Positions 1 to 9,333 of a DNA stretch of 16,324 nucleotides are shown here, piece after piece. The DNA is taken from the NCBI GenBank assembly GCA_028819675.1, contig JAPPKT010000573.1, positions 1 through 16,324 on the forward strand. Direction: 5' to 3'. The position numbers and the translations under genes are program-made. The first letter of the stretch is position 1; each line of letters starts with the position of its first letter. The stretch comes from Caldilineaceae bacterium (GTDB taxonomy: Bacteria; Chloroflexota; Anaerolineae; Caldilineales; Caldilineaceae). Below the pieces are notes generated by a model, which worked only from the letters and a program-made list of their open reading frames with translations, was not told the DNA's origin and did no database searches.

Positions 1-185
1 CACGCGGCATGCTGACCTTCAAACGTACGCTGGCCGAATTCCGCCACGGCGGCGGTCTGCGGCAATACCAGATTCACTGGTTCCTGTCGCTCGGCACCAT
101 GACCATGCTGCCCGTTCTGTTTATCTATCTCGTCCTTCAACGCCACTTCGTAAGCGGCGTTGTAACTTCCGGCCTAAAGGGGTAA
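1..185 (+). CDS. Carbohydrate ABC transporter permease, MalG family (C-terminal 60 residues only)
   Basis: Partial gene cut by the left edge; the reading frame begins at base 3 and ends with TAA at 183-185. The visible residues contain a final hydrophobic segment (WFLSLGTMTMLPVLFIYLVL) followed by QRHFVSGVVTSGLKG and the stop. The pattern 'P-V-L-x-x-x-L-x-L-Q-R-x-F-V-x-G-x-x-x-G-x-x-K-G-stop' is the characteristic C-terminus of MalG-type inner permease subunits of sugar ABC importers (known family feature). It would sit in the cytoplasmic membrane beside a MalF-type permease, with a binding protein and an ATPase, none of which is visible here. The substrate cannot be inferred from the tail. 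The lipoprotein gene starts 33 bases downstream on the same strand, so co-transcription is possible. Confidence 0.85.
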   Translation, partial: RGMLTFKRTLAEFRHGGGLRQYQIHWFLSLGTMTMLPVLFIYLVLQRHFVSGVVTSGLKG

Positions 186-218
186 TCTGTATATAGCATC
201 GTGTCTTGACGATGGGCC

Positions 219-1274
219 ATGTGCGCCCTGATGGCGAAAAAAAAAGGGCGTTCCACAATCATGCTGCGGTTCCTGCTGCTATTCGCTTCAGCCCTTCTCC
301 TGTTTGTCGCTTCGTGCGACGGACCGGCCGCTGAAGAGGCCGCGCCTTCTGAAGCTGAACAGTCACATGTCGAAGAACAGCCCTCGGCGGAGGACGCCTC
401 TCCTGAAACTGCTGCGCCAGTGCAGGCCGTCGTAAACGCAACCGCGACAGCCCTCCCAACGTTTACGCCGTTACCGTCTCCCACCCAAACGGATACGCCT
501 CTGCCGACACCTTCGCCGACTGCGACGCCAGTCGCGACCTCAACTCCGACTCCAACCGCAGGCCTGACAGTAACAGCTGTGCCGCCTGAGCCGACAGTCA
601 CGCCGACGGCAACGGCCACCGCCACTTCCACAGATTCTCCGCCCCTGCCTACCCCGACGCCGACCTCTTCGCCGACGGCAACGCCCACCAGTACGCCGGT
701 ACCGGCGACCGTTTTCGTGCGCAGCCATTCCACCTACCCGTCAGGCTCCGGGCTGGCGCTGATCGGCGAAGTGGTGAATGGCGGGGCCTACGAGGTGTTT
801 GGCGTCCGCGTGCATGCCGAATTCTTCAGCAGCAGCGGTGAACTGATCGCCGACTCCGAAGCCATGGCGGTCTTTGGTAAGCTGGACGTTGAGCGGCCGG
901 CCCCCTTCCTCATGCTTGTAGACGTAGACCCGTCCGCCGTCCAGAGCTATGGGTTAAGCGTTTCTTACGATGACTTCAGCATCATCGAGTTTCGTGACGT
1001 GGAAGTGTCGGCGGTTACCGTTGTCGAGCGGGATGGACGCACTGCAATCGTCGGCAGGCTTCACAACCGGCACGAGACGGCTCTGACCTCGGTCGTGGTG
1101 GCCGCTACATTCTTCGACGACACGGGAGAAGTTGTGGACGTGGTGGAACTTTCCATGTTCGGAGAGACGATCACACCCGGTGCGGAACTCCCCTTTGAAA
1201 TTCCCCTGCAGGATGTAGGGCGGGCGTTCACAAACCTGCGCGTGCAGGCCCAAGGGCAACTGAGCCTGTTCTGA
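219..1274 (+). CDS. Predicted lipoprotein with Thr-Pro-rich linker and two FxLYD-like domains
   Basis: A 351-residue exported protein of unknown function. Residues 15-32 form a hydrophobic signal segment ending in a lipobox, V-A-S-C, with the lipidated Cys at 33. An acidic Glu/Ala/Ser-rich stretch follows (about 34-66), then a long low-complexity Thr/Pro/Ala linker (about 70-162), typical of surface lipoproteins in Chloroflexota. The C-terminal half contains two related beta-rich units, about 165-255 and 262-350. Each has the pattern G-E/R-V/L-x-N-...-V-x-V-x-A-x-F-F-x-x-x-G-E, as in the FxLYD family of extracellular domains. The start is uncertain: ATG 219 and ATG 231 have no convincing ribosome site, whereas ATG 261 follows a purine run (AAAAAGGG) and gives a normal-length signal peptide with Cys at 19. 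I think 261 is the likelier start. Its stop faces the stop of the giant protease gene. Confidence 0.8.
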   Translation: MCALMAKKKGRSTIMLRFLLLFASALLLFVASCDGPAAEEAAPSEAEQSHVEEQPSAEDASPETAAPVQAVVNATATALPTFTPLPSPTQTDTPLPTPSPTATPVATSTPTPTAGLTVTAVPPEPTVTPTATATATSTDSPPLPTPTPTSSPTATPTSTPVPATVFVRSHSTYPSGSGLALIGEVVNGGAYEVFGVRVHAEFFSSSGELIADSEAMAVFGKLDVERPAPFLMLVDVDPSAVQSYGLSVSYDDFSIIEFRDVEVSAVTVVERDGRTAIVGRLHNRHETALTSVVVAATFFDDTGEVVDVVELSMFGETITPGAELPFEIPLQDVGRAFTNLRVQAQGQLSLF

Positions 1275-1326
1275 ACCCGTCCGGGCGCTCCGCCCCATGC
1301 GCCCCGATAATCAAGCGGAACGCGCA

Positions 1327-1365
1327 GCGCCCCTCCACCAGCATACTCGCAGCGGGGAGGGGCGC
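1327..1365. terminator. Inverted repeat between convergent genes, probable bidirectional terminator
   Basis: A perfect 10-bp inverted repeat, GCGCCCCTCC (1327-1336) and GGAGGGGCGC (1356-1365), encloses a 19-base loop. It lies in the 117-bp gap between the stop codons of the lipoprotein gene (+) and the protease gene (-). On the + strand the right arm is followed by CGTGCCTCTATTTC, only a weak U-rich tail; on the - strand the following bases are mixed. Position and stem strength suggest termination for both genes, but the poor U-tract makes this moderate. Confidence 0.5.
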
Positions 1366-1391
1366 CGTGCCTCTATTTCAATTGTTCTGCA

Positions 1392-4300
1392 CTATCCGTC
1401 GGCCGGAGTCAGGGCAGAAACGAGCACGCTCACCCTGTTGTCCAGCTCAGAGCTTTCCGATATCACGTTAGCCGGATCGACGACGACCTGCAGCGTCCGC
1501 GTTCCCAGGCCTTCAGCCGCCCGGAAAACCGTGCGCACCGTGACTTCCTCACCCGCAGCCAGATACTCAACTGTCTGCGGCGAGCCGAGCGGGTTCAGAT
1601 CGTTGGACTCATCCAGCACCTGGATGCTGAAGCCGCCCACATCTTTGCTGCCCTCATTGCGCACCTTTGTGGCGACAACCACCAGGTCCCCTTCACCGGC
1701 CCGAGCCACTTCCACCTCGACTTCCTGGGCGTTCAGAGCAAGATTGGCGCCTTCTTCTCTGCTTTCCACATCGGTAGATGACGCCAGACTGTCCGATCCC
1801 GCCCCCTGACTATTCCCCTGCGCTGACGTGCTGAAGCGGAGCGTGCGCTCGGCGGAATTGTCGTCTTCGTCCGTCTCACTGATTTCGTTGTCGGGGTCGG
1901 CGGTCACTCGAATGACCCGAGGTCCATCCAGGTCGCTCGTATCGAAGGAGATCACCGCCAGCTCGCGTGCACCGGGCTGAATTGGCTCCGCTATCCTGAA
2001 CTCGCCAATTTCGACTATTACCTCTTCCTCTTCTCCTTCATCCGTAACGTCCTCAAACCGGACGACAACGTCTTCAGCTACCGTTTCGCCCTGGTTGCGA
2101 ATTACCGCTGTAATCGTTACCGGCGCGCCCGGACGGGGTACGGCCGGGAAGAAGCGAATGTTCGAAGACAGGACCGTCAGATTGGGCGCATCGGAGGACG
2201 CTTCCGACGTTGTGCGCACCCGCAGGACCAGTTCAACCCTGTTGTTTTCCTCGTCCAGTTCGTTCACTGCGTCTTCCGAGTCAGCGACCACGCGGATCTT
2301 GCGTTCCCCGGCTTTGCCCGCGGTATCGTAGGTTACCGATACCGTGGTGCTGTCATTGGCGCCAAGCTGGGCGATCCGCTGCGGACCGCCGATGGGCCTG
2401 GGCACCCGTTCCGTCACATCCAGGAAGCGAACGACGAAGCCGCGAGCGTTGGCGTTGCCGTCGTTGGCGACCGTCGCGGAGATGGTCGTATCCGTACCTT
2501 CGACCGGGTCTTCGGGATCGAATTCAACATCCTCTTCGCTTACGACGATGTCGGCCAGCTGCGGCGGCGAGATGAAGAGCCCGCGCGTCGCCTGGTTGTC
2601 CCGCTCATTCATCTCGGCGATGACGTTGTTGGGATCGACGACCACCCGAATCTGGCGGCTGCCAGTCTCACCGGTGTCGGTGAAGGCGACCTCTACGGTG
2701 CCGCCGCCGCCGGCAGGAACGGCATCCAGCAGCTGTTCAGTGCCTATGGGCACCGACCCGCCGCCGGTCACGTCCAGGATCTGAACGATCACGTCATGTG
2801 CGGTCTCGGTGCCGTTGTTCAGCACGGTTGCCGAGACGGTCACCACGTCGTGAAGCTCAGGAGACTGCGGGGCGAACTTGATGTTCCCCGACAGCATAGC
2901 CAGGTTCGGCGCCATCGCAGCCTGGACCGGTAGGGTAACTACCGTCTGATTGTCCTCTTTGCTGCTCTCGCGGATGAAGTTGTTCGGATCGACAACGACT
3001 CGGATGCGGCGGTCGCCCGGCCTGTCGAGCGTGTCATATATGATGGGAACCGTGGCGCTGGAGCCTGCCGCCAGGTAGCCCACGACGTGGGGCTGGCCGA
3101 TCGGCACTGTGCCTGCCTCGGTAACGTCCAGGAACTGAACCACCACATCGGTGGCATCCTCGGCCCCGTCATTGAGGACGATCGCCCGTATCAGAACCCG
3201 GTCGCCTTCGGTCGGGGCGGCAGGATTGAAGCCCACATTGCGGGGCTGGACGATCAGGTTCGGGGCAGCCCGTTCCAGCACTTCCACCGTCTTGGTTGCG
3301 GAATTGTCACTCTCGGCGCTCTCCTCGATGAAGTTTCCTGGGTCGGCCGTCACCGTGATTCGACGCTGACCTTCTCTTTCGGTCGTGTCGTAGACGACGC
3401 CAACGGCGGCGCTGCCACCAGAGGGGATCAACGAGATGGTCTGCGCCGCGCCTACCGGCACGCCGGGCCGCTCCGTCGCATCCATGAACTGCACGTCCAC
3501 ATCGCGTGCCGCGGCGCTGCCGTGGTTGACGACTATGGCGGTGAGGATAATCCTCTGCCCCTCGCGCGGCGATTTCGGCGTGACCGCGACGTTGCTGCTC
3601 TTGACAGTCAGATTCGGCAGCGGCTGCGCCGACATTCTCAAGGAGGCGGACGCCCTGTTGTCGGTCTCCTTCGTTTCTGCAATGTAGTTATTGGGATCGA
3701 CGATCACCTGAATTCTTGGATCATCCTTGCCGGCTGTGTCAAAGACGACCTGGGCAACGCCGCTGCTACCGGCGGGAATCCTGTCGATCACCTGCGGTTC
3801 GCTGATCGGCACGCCGCGCCCGCTGCCTTCCACAAACTGCACGATCACTTCACTGGCGTCGCCGCCGCCTTCATTCAGGACCGTGGCGCTGATCGTAACC
3901 TGATCGCTATCCACCGGTCTGCTGGGATGGAAGCCGACGTTGCCTGTTTCAATCACCAGGTTGGGGATCGCAGGCGGGTTGATCGAGATCGCGGCCTCGG
4001 CCTGATTGTCCGTCTCGTCAGACTCGGAGATCAGATTTCTGCGGTCGGCCACCACCCGGATCTTGCGCTCTCCCGACATGCCGCGGCTGTTGAGGACCGA
4101 TTCCGCGATTCCGCTGCTCCCTGCGGGGATCGAGTCGATCAGTTTTCCTGATCCGATCGGAACTGCCTCGTCCTCCGTCACATCCAGGAACTGGACGTCG
4201 ACTTCACCAACGTCCTGTCCACCCTGGTTGAGGATGACTGCCTGCACTCGAATCTCATCTCCCGAGTTCGGGTTTGTCGGCGTGAAACTGATGTTGGCCG

Positions 4301-7300
4301 CCTGCACGGACAGATTGGGCGAAGTTCCTCGCGCGATGAGCAGTGTCTTGCTGGCGGTGTTGTCCGTCTCGTCGCTCTCCGTAATGATCGACAAGCTGTC
4401 TACACTTGCCCTGATGCGCCGCTCTCCTGAGCGACCGGCGGTATTGAATGTCACGCTTGCGATGGCGCTGTCGCCGGCAGCTATCGAGGCCAGCGTCTGA
4501 ATGTCGCCGATCGGGCTCAGGCGGCCGCCCGTGACGTCAGTGAAGTGAACTTGCACGTTCTCGGCTGCGGCCGCGCCGCTGTTCACGACGGTCAGTGAGA
4601 TGATGACTTCACTGCCGGCCGAAGTCGTCGGCGGATTGAATCCGATGTTATCTGAGAGCGCCACCAGGTTCGGCATCGGCGCGGACGCTACTTCGAGACT
4701 GCGCGTGCCCTTGTTGTCGATCTCATCGGTTTCGGCGATGAAGTTGCCCGGGTCGGCTACAACCCGCACCTTGTACGTGCCTGCCGCGTCGGGAATCGTG
4801 TACTTCACCGTCACGACGCCGCTGCCGCCGACTGGGATCCTGTCCAGTTCCTGGGCCTCTCCGATGGGAACCGGCCGTCCTGCGCTCACATCCTCAAACT
4901 GCACACCCACGTTCCTGGCAACAACGTCGCCGTCGTTGCGAACGACCGCCAGGATGGTCACCGTCTCGCCAACGCGCGGATTGGCCGGACTGAAACCGAT
5001 ATTCTCTGCCAGCACCACCAGGTTTGGCATCGGCTCGGGCTCGAGAGTCAGCAGACGAGTGGCCGTGTTGTCCTCTTCGCTCGATTCTCTGATGCGATTG
5101 TTGGCATCCACCAGCACCTGGATCTTGCGGTTGCCGATCGGTCTATCGACCGAGATCGACTCGGTGATGGTTACGGCCGCGGTACCGCTGCTGCCTACCC
5201 CGATAACCTCAATCGTCTGCTCGCTGCCCAGCAGGCGGGCTTCGCCGCTGGTAACATCGAAGAACTGAACGGATACATGCTCGGCCGGCGCCGACCCGTT
5301 GTTGCCGACTACGGCGCGTAAGGTTACCTCTTCGCCGCTTACCGGCTGAGCCGGGTATATGGCGATGTTGTTGCTGTGGATGAACAGATTGGGCGACGGA
5401 GCGCTGCCGACCGTCAACGAAGCGCTGCCTTCGTTGTCATCTTCACTTATCTCGCGGACAAAGTTGCCGGGATCGGCGACCACCTGAACTGTGCGAGCGC
5501 CTTGTCCGCCCGAGGCCTTGTATTGCGCAACCGCAACCGCCGATGCGCCCGGCTCTATGACCTCGATCGTCTGCTGCTCGCCTATCGGCCTCACACTGGA
5601 GCTGGTCACATCCACAAACTGCACGATCACGCCTTCAGCTCTCGAACTGCCTGTATTCAGGATCGTAGCGTAGATGGTCACCGGCGTGCCTGCAGCCACT
5701 TCGGTGGCGCTGAAGCCAATGTTTTCGTCGACTACAACCAGGTTGGGGGCCGGTCCGTGGGCCACACTCAGCGTAGCCGTGGCGCTGTTGTCCCCCTCGC
5801 TGGACTCTGCCACAAGGTTGTGTGGATCCACCTGCACCTGAATCTTCTGATCGCCGCTGCGGTTGGAGGTGTCAAAGCGGATCGACGCCACCCCGCTGCT
5901 GCCGGGGGCAATCGAAGGGATGACCTGAAGCGCAGCGATCGGCGCCGCAGGACTTCTGTTCGCGTCCAGGAACTGGACCTGCACATCCTGGACTTCAGAG
6001 TCGCCCTCGTTGCGAATCGTTGCATAGATGGTAACTTCATCGCCTTCCACCGGGTTGGACGGCGCGATGCCGATATTGCCGGAGGAGAGCTCCAGATTCG
6101 GTTCAGTGTCCGACTGCAGCGTTAAGGTCTTGCTCGCACTGTTGTCCGATTCGTCCAGCTCTGTGATGTAGTTGTCCGGATCGGCAGTGACGGAGATACT
6201 CGGATCACCCGAACTCGTGCTGGAGTCGTAAGTGACGCGCGCCACCGCACTGCTGCCCGCGGGGATGCTGTCGATCACCTGGTTCAAGGCGACGGGCGTC
6301 GTCCTGCCCTCTCTGAACTGGACGACCACGCTTTCGGCGTCGGCCGTCCCGTTGTTAATGATCGTAGCCAGGATCGTAACCTGCTCACCGGGCTGCGGCG
6401 ATGCCGGGTCGAATCCGATGTTGCCTGAGTCAACGTACAGGTTGGGGGCAGGCGCTTCGGCGACGTCGAGAATGCGGACGGCCGTATTGTCCGCTTCGTT
6501 ACGCTCGGCGACGAAGTTGTTGGGATCGATCACCATGCGGATGCTTCGTTCGCCGTCCTTCTCCTCGGTCTCGTACTGCACCTGGACCACACCGCTGCCG
6601 CCGACAGGGATTTCGGCAATCGTCTGAGGCAGGCCGATCGGGACTGCAGCGTCCTCTTCAGTGACATCAACGAACTGCACCGTAACTGCTCGGGCATCTG
6701 CGTTGCCGTTGTTGAGAACCGTCCCATGGATGGTTGTTACTTCGCCGGCGTGCGGCTCTGACGGGTTGAAGCCGATGTTGATCGACTGGGCAACCAGGTT
6801 GGGCAGGAGTTGCCTCTCGCCGGGCAACTGCAGTTTCGCCGTCAAGACCCGGACGTCGTCGACATACCAGCCTTCGTTATCGTTAAAGGAGTCGTCAATC
6901 GTGTCAAACCAGAATCGGATCTGTATCGAGCCGCTATCGCTGACTGCCTGGCTCAGGTCCACATCCCGCCTTGCCCAGTTCCCTTCTGTGCCGTGCGATT
7001 CGAAGACGGTCCGCCACGTCGTTCCGTCCGTGGATATCTGGACTCTTGTGCGGTCGAAGCGGGTGTTTCTCTGTAACTCGCTCCATTCGTAGAAGGTGAG
7101 CAGTGCGTCGTCGGCGCCGGCGATGTCGATCACGCCGGACGTGATCGTGCCCTCGTTCTCCTCGCCCGTATCGTAGTTCCGCTGCCTCTCGCGACCGTAG
7201 TACCAGGAAGTCTCCGGGCTGTTGAATCGCAGACTGGAGAGATGCCAGAGGCTGTCGTCGGGGTCTTCAATGGTCCACTTTCCGGCGCCGCTTTCCATGT

Positions 7301-9095
7301 CGTCTTCAAAGACGATAGTGCCCGCGCTGGTGCGGGCGATCACGATATTGGAGAGGTCGGATACGTTGCCTACATTGTCTGCCACACGCAGCGCAAAGTA
7401 GTAGGTTGTGTCCGGCTCCAGCCCGGAGACTTCAAGCTCCTCCCTGGTTCCGGAGGCGCCGGGAATGGGAGCCGTCGCGACCTGTTGGGCAGAATCCCAG
7501 GTGGCGTTCGAGATCGGCGCGGTGTCGTATCTTACGTCGTAGGCGGTGGACTGCCCGGTGAAACCGTCATCACCGGTCGCAGTCCAGGAAAGAAGGATCT
7601 TGGTCAGGAGTACGCCAGAGGGCGACAGGTCTGAAACGGTCGCCGGCGGCGTCGTGTCCTTTTCCATCGAGTTGAACAGGTTCAGGCGCCCGTTGGTCAA
7701 CGTTTTCTTGGACTGTTCCGGCAGTGCATCGACGCCGGACAGAATGCGCTGCTTAACCTGGTCGTTGTTCAGCCCTTCAAACTCGGACCAGATCAGCGCG
7801 GCCGCGCCGGCAACGTAGGGTGCCGACATCGACGTGCCGTTGGTGGACCCATATCCGGACGGCAGACACATGGGACAGCGGCCGGACGGAATGGTTGAAA
7901 GAATGCTAACACCGGGGGCAGCCAGATCGACCCAGTCCTCGCCCCAGCTGGAGAAGCCGGCGTAGATATCGTCGTGATCTGTCGCTGCCACAGATATGAT
8001 ATTGTCCAGGTCGTAGGCGGCGGGGTAGAGCTTGCGGTTGGAGTTCGAATTGCCGGCGGAGCAGACATGCAGCGGCGAATCGACCCGCCCCATCGCCTCA
8101 CGCAGGGCCTGCGAGGGCGAGCCGCCGCCCCAACTGCTGTTGGTTACAACGATGTTCTGCTTCTGCTTGGTGCGCAGGTCGTAAATGTAGTTGAAGCACT
8201 TGACTGCGTTGGAGGTCGTCCCGGTGCCAAAGGCAGTGATGAACTTACAGCCAAGGATTTTTGCGTTCCAACTGACGCCGACGACGCCTTTCCTGTTGTC
8301 CCCCGCGGCGGCCGCGATACCGGCCACGTGCGTCCCGTGACCGTAGTCATCCAGCAGCCTGCCGCTGTTGTTAATCGCGTTTATACCGTGGAAGTCATCC
8401 ACGTAGCCGTTGTTGTCGTCATCGATACCGTTCTCCACGCACCTGCCTACGCCCCGCGGACATTCCTTCGGGTTCGTCCACAGGTTCGGGATCAGGTCTT
8501 CGTGTTCGACCTCGATACCGGTATCGATTACCGCGATGATAATATCGTCCGAGCCGGTGCCGATTTCCCACGCTTCCAGCGCGTCGATGTCTGCGTCGGC
8601 CGTGCCGCCTGTCTGCCCTGTGTTGTGCAGTCCCCAGAGTCTTTCGAAAAACGGATCCGACGGCGGCTCCTGATTGATCTGCAGCAGGTAGTTTGGCTCG
8701 GCGAAGGCAACCCTGTCGTCGCTCTCCAACACCTCAATCAGGTTTTCATCCACATCGACCGGCGCGCCCGCCAGCCGCAGACCCTGGTCCGCGTCGGTGA
8801 CATCGGGGTCCAAATTGTCCTTTTCCGAGAGCCCGTATTCGGCGTAGAAGTCGGATATCTGATCTCGCGTTACCGTCTTTTTGAAGCGGATTAGCACCTG
8901 TCCGGGCACATACTCTGCAACTTCCTCTTCCTGGAGAATCGCCCTCTCGATCCGCTCCTCTCCTATGCTGGAGAGATCCATCTCCCCGGAGCGAAGGCTC
9001 GTGTCGAGAATGGTCCCCAGCCGGTCGCCGGAAAACAGGAGGCCGGCGGCCAGACAGAGGACAAGGAACAGGGCAATGAGCGAAAACCTTTTCAT
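1392..9095 (-). CDS. Giant secreted subtilisin-family (S8) serine protease with FN3, MAM-like and 15 CARDB domains
   Basis: 2567 residues. A signal peptide (about 1-23) is followed by a prodomain (about 60-140, beginning YVPGQVLIRFK) of the kind that folds and inhibits subtilases. The catalytic domain (about 150-470) shows the full triad: Asp191 in AVIDTG, His253 in HGTHVAG and Ser421 in GTSMSAP, with oxyanion Asn348 in SAGN. An Asp/Asn-rich loop at 221-237 (GIDDDNNGYVDD) resembles calcium-binding loops of this family. Residues about 481-592 form a fibronectin type III domain. About 593-760 is a MAM/jelly-roll-like domain beginning FEDDMESG. From about 763 to the end there are 15 CARDB repeats. 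No LPXTG signal or C-terminal membrane anchor is seen, so attachment, if any, is non-covalent. The ATG has GGAG 11 bases upstream. Domains and active-site residues indicate a working extracellular endopeptidase; the substrate is unknown, and the repeats probably act as adhesive or spacer modules. Confidence 0.95.
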   Translation of the reverse strand: MKRFSLIALFLVLCLAAGLLFSGDRLGTILDTSLRSGEMDLSSIGEERIERAILQEEEVAEYVPGQVLIRFKKTVTRDQISDFYAEYGLSEKDNLDPDVTDADQGLRLAGAPVDVDENLIEVLESDDRVAFAEPNYLLQINQEPPSDPFFERLWGLHNTGQTGGTADADIDALEAWEIGTGSDDIIIAVIDTGIEVEHEDLIPNLWTNPKECPRGVGRCVENGIDDDNNGYVDDFHGINAINNSGRLLDDYGHGTHVAGIAAAAGDNRKGVVGVSWNAKILGCKFITAFGTGTTSNAVKCFNYIYDLRTKQKQNIVVTNSSWGGGSPSQALREAMGRVDSPLHVCSAGNSNSNRKLYPAAYDLDNIISVAATDHDDIYAGFSSWGEDWVDLAAPGVSILSTIPSGRCPMCLPSGYGSTNGTSMSAPYVAGAAALIWSEFEGLNNDQVKQRILSGVDALPEQSKKTLTNGRLNLFNSMEKDTTPPATVSDLSPSGVLLTKILLSWTATGDDGFTGQSTAYDVRYDTAPISNATWDSAQQVATAPIPGASGTREELEVSGLEPDTTYYFALRVADNVGNVSDLSNIVIARTSAGTIVFEDDMESGAGKWTIEDPDDSLWHLSSLRFNSPETSWYYGRERQRNYDTGEENEGTITSGVIDIAGADDALLTFYEWSELQRNTRFDRTRVQISTDGTTWRTVFESHGTEGNWARRDVDLSQAVSDSGSIQIRFWFDTIDDSFNDNEGWYVDDVRVLTAKLQLPGERQLLPNLVAQSINIGFNPSEPHAGEVTTIHGTVLNNGNADARAVTVQFVDVTEEDAAVPIGLPQTIAEIPVGGSGVVQVQYETEEKDGERSIRMVIDPNNFVAERNEADNTAVRILDVAEAPAPNLYVDSGNIGFDPASPQPGEQVTILATIINNGTADAESVVVQFREGRTTPVALNQVIDSIPAGSSAVARVTYDSSTSSGDPSISVTADPDNYITELDESDNSASKTLTLQSDTEPNLELSSGNIGIAPSNPVEGDEVTIYATIRNEGDSEVQDVQVQFLDANRSPAAPIAALQVIPSIAPGSSGVASIRFDTSNRSGDQKIQVQVDPHNLVAESSEGDNSATATLSVAHGPAPNLVVVDENIGFSATEVAAGTPVTIYATILNTGSSRAEGVIVQFVDVTSSSVRPIGEQQTIEVIEPGASAVAVAQYKASGGQGARTVQVVADPGNFVREISEDDNEGSASLTVGSAPSPNLFIHSNNIAIYPAQPVSGEEVTLRAVVGNNGSAPAEHVSVQFFDVTSGEARLLGSEQTIEVIGVGSSGTAAVTITESISVDRPIGNRKIQVLVDANNRIRESSEEDNTATRLLTLEPEPMPNLVVLAENIGFSPANPRVGETVTILAVVRNDGDVVARNVGVQFEDVSAGRPVPIGEAQELDRIPVGGSGVVTVKYTIPDAAGTYKVRVVADPGNFIAETDEIDNKGTRSLEVASAPMPNLVALSDNIGFNPPTTSAGSEVIISLTVVNSGAAAAENVQVHFTDVTGGRLSPIGDIQTLASIAAGDSAIASVTFNTAGRSGERRIRASVDSLSIITESDETDNTASKTLLIARGTSPNLSVQAANISFTPTNPNSGDEIRVQAVILNQGGQDVGEVDVQFLDVTEDEAVPIGSGKLIDSIPAGSSGIAESVLNSRGMSGERKIRVVADRRNLISESDETDNQAEAAISINPPAIPNLVIETGNVGFHPSRPVDSDQVTISATVLNEGGGDASEVIVQFVEGSGRGVPISEPQVIDRIPAGSSGVAQVVFDTAGKDDPRIQVIVDPNNYIAETKETDNRASASLRMSAQPLPNLTVKSSNVAVTPKSPREGQRIILTAIVVNHGSAAARDVDVQFMDATERPGVPVGAAQTISLIPSGGSAAVGVVYDTTEREGQRRITVTADPGNFIEESAESDNSATKTVEVLERAAPNLIVQPRNVGFNPAAPTEGDRVLIRAIVLNDGAEDATDVVVQFLDVTEAGTVPIGQPHVVGYLAAGSSATVPIIYDTLDRPGDRRIRVVVDPNNFIRESSKEDNQTVVTLPVQAAMAPNLAMLSGNIKFAPQSPELHDVVTVSATVLNNGTETAHDVIVQILDVTGGGSVPIGTEQLLDAVPAGGGGTVEVAFTDTGETGSRQIRVVVDPNNVIAEMNERDNQATRGLFISPPQLADIVVSEEDVEFDPEDPVEGTDTTISATVANDGNANARGFVVRFLDVTERVPRPIGGPQRIAQLGANDSTTVSVTYDTAGKAGERKIRVVADSEDAVNELDEENNRVELVLRVRTTSEASSDAPNLTVLSSNIRFFPAVPRPGAPVTITAVIRNQGETVAEDVVVRFEDVTDEGEEEEVIVEIGEFRIAEPIQPGARELAVISFDTSDLDGPRVIRVTADPDNEISETDEDDNSAERTLRFSTSAQGNSQGAGSDSLASSTDVESREEGANLALNAQEVEVEVARAGEGDLVVVATKVRNEGSKDVGGFSIQVLDESNDLNPLGSPQTVEYLAAGEEVTVRTVFRAAEGLGTRTLQVVVDPANVISESSELDNRVSVLVSALTPADG
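1395..6809 (-). repeat. Array of 15 CARDB repeats, period about 120 codons (about 360 bp), inside the protease gene
   Basis: Each unit begins with a PNL-x(5)-N-I/V-x-F-type motif, continues with V-T-I-x-A-x-V-x-N-x-G and V-x-V-Q-F-x-D-V-T, and closes with V-D-P-x-N-x-I-x-E-x-x-E-x-D-N. This is the usual pattern of CARDB domains, Ig-like cell-adhesion modules. The first PNL is at residues 765-767; the last unit starts near 2449. Units start on DNA at roughly 6806, 6445, 6105, 5753, 5398, 5033, 4676, 4325, 3969, 3619, 3269, 2918, 2560, 2188 and 1751. Copies are clearly diverged, so this is an old expansion. Units 2 and 9 lack the D-V-T motif, and unit 13 begins L-A-D-I instead of P-N-L. Confidence 0.9.
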
Positions 9096-9333
9096 TTCTG
9101 GTCTATCTCCGTAAACTCAGCGCTTTTTGGGCGTTCGTACGAGAATCGTCGTGAAAAAGTATCAATTTCGGTTACGACAGGTCCGTTTATGTTGACACAG
9201 AAGACGGGAATAAACAAATGCCGTCCTCTTTCCCGGACTGCGAAAACTGGACCTGCCGCGTCCGGCTATGTAGTTCCGGCGGTTCTGGAGGCTGGCCAAC
9301 AGTACAGAGAAGGGGACAATCTGGGAGAGGAAC
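9096..9333. other. Non-coding gap between fdhD and the protease gene
   Basis: This 238-base stretch holds the leader of the protease gene on its left side, with GGAG ahead of the ATG at 9095. I see no strong promoter: TTGATA occurs on the - strand, but the hexamer 17 bases further on (TCGTAC) is a poor -10. I also see no convincing terminator for fdhD; the best inverted repeat, GACGG/CCGTC near 9203-9225, is only 5 bp. Open frames crossing it on the + strand show no recognisable protein. Confidence 0.4.

Noticed and set aside
3087..6125. Long + strand frames (3087-4151, 4600-5268, 5376-6125) within the CARDB array
   Set aside because: They are shadows of the repeat array; their periodicity mirrors the - strand repeats and no recognisable domain appears.
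1395..6809. Regular spacing of about 360 bp as a CRISPR or transposon array
   Set aside because: Units are diverged, in frame and protein-coding; they are CARDB domains.
7974..8894. 306-codon + strand frame opposite the protease catalytic domain
   Set aside because: The - strand carries intact catalytic motifs here; the antisense product has no recognisable features.
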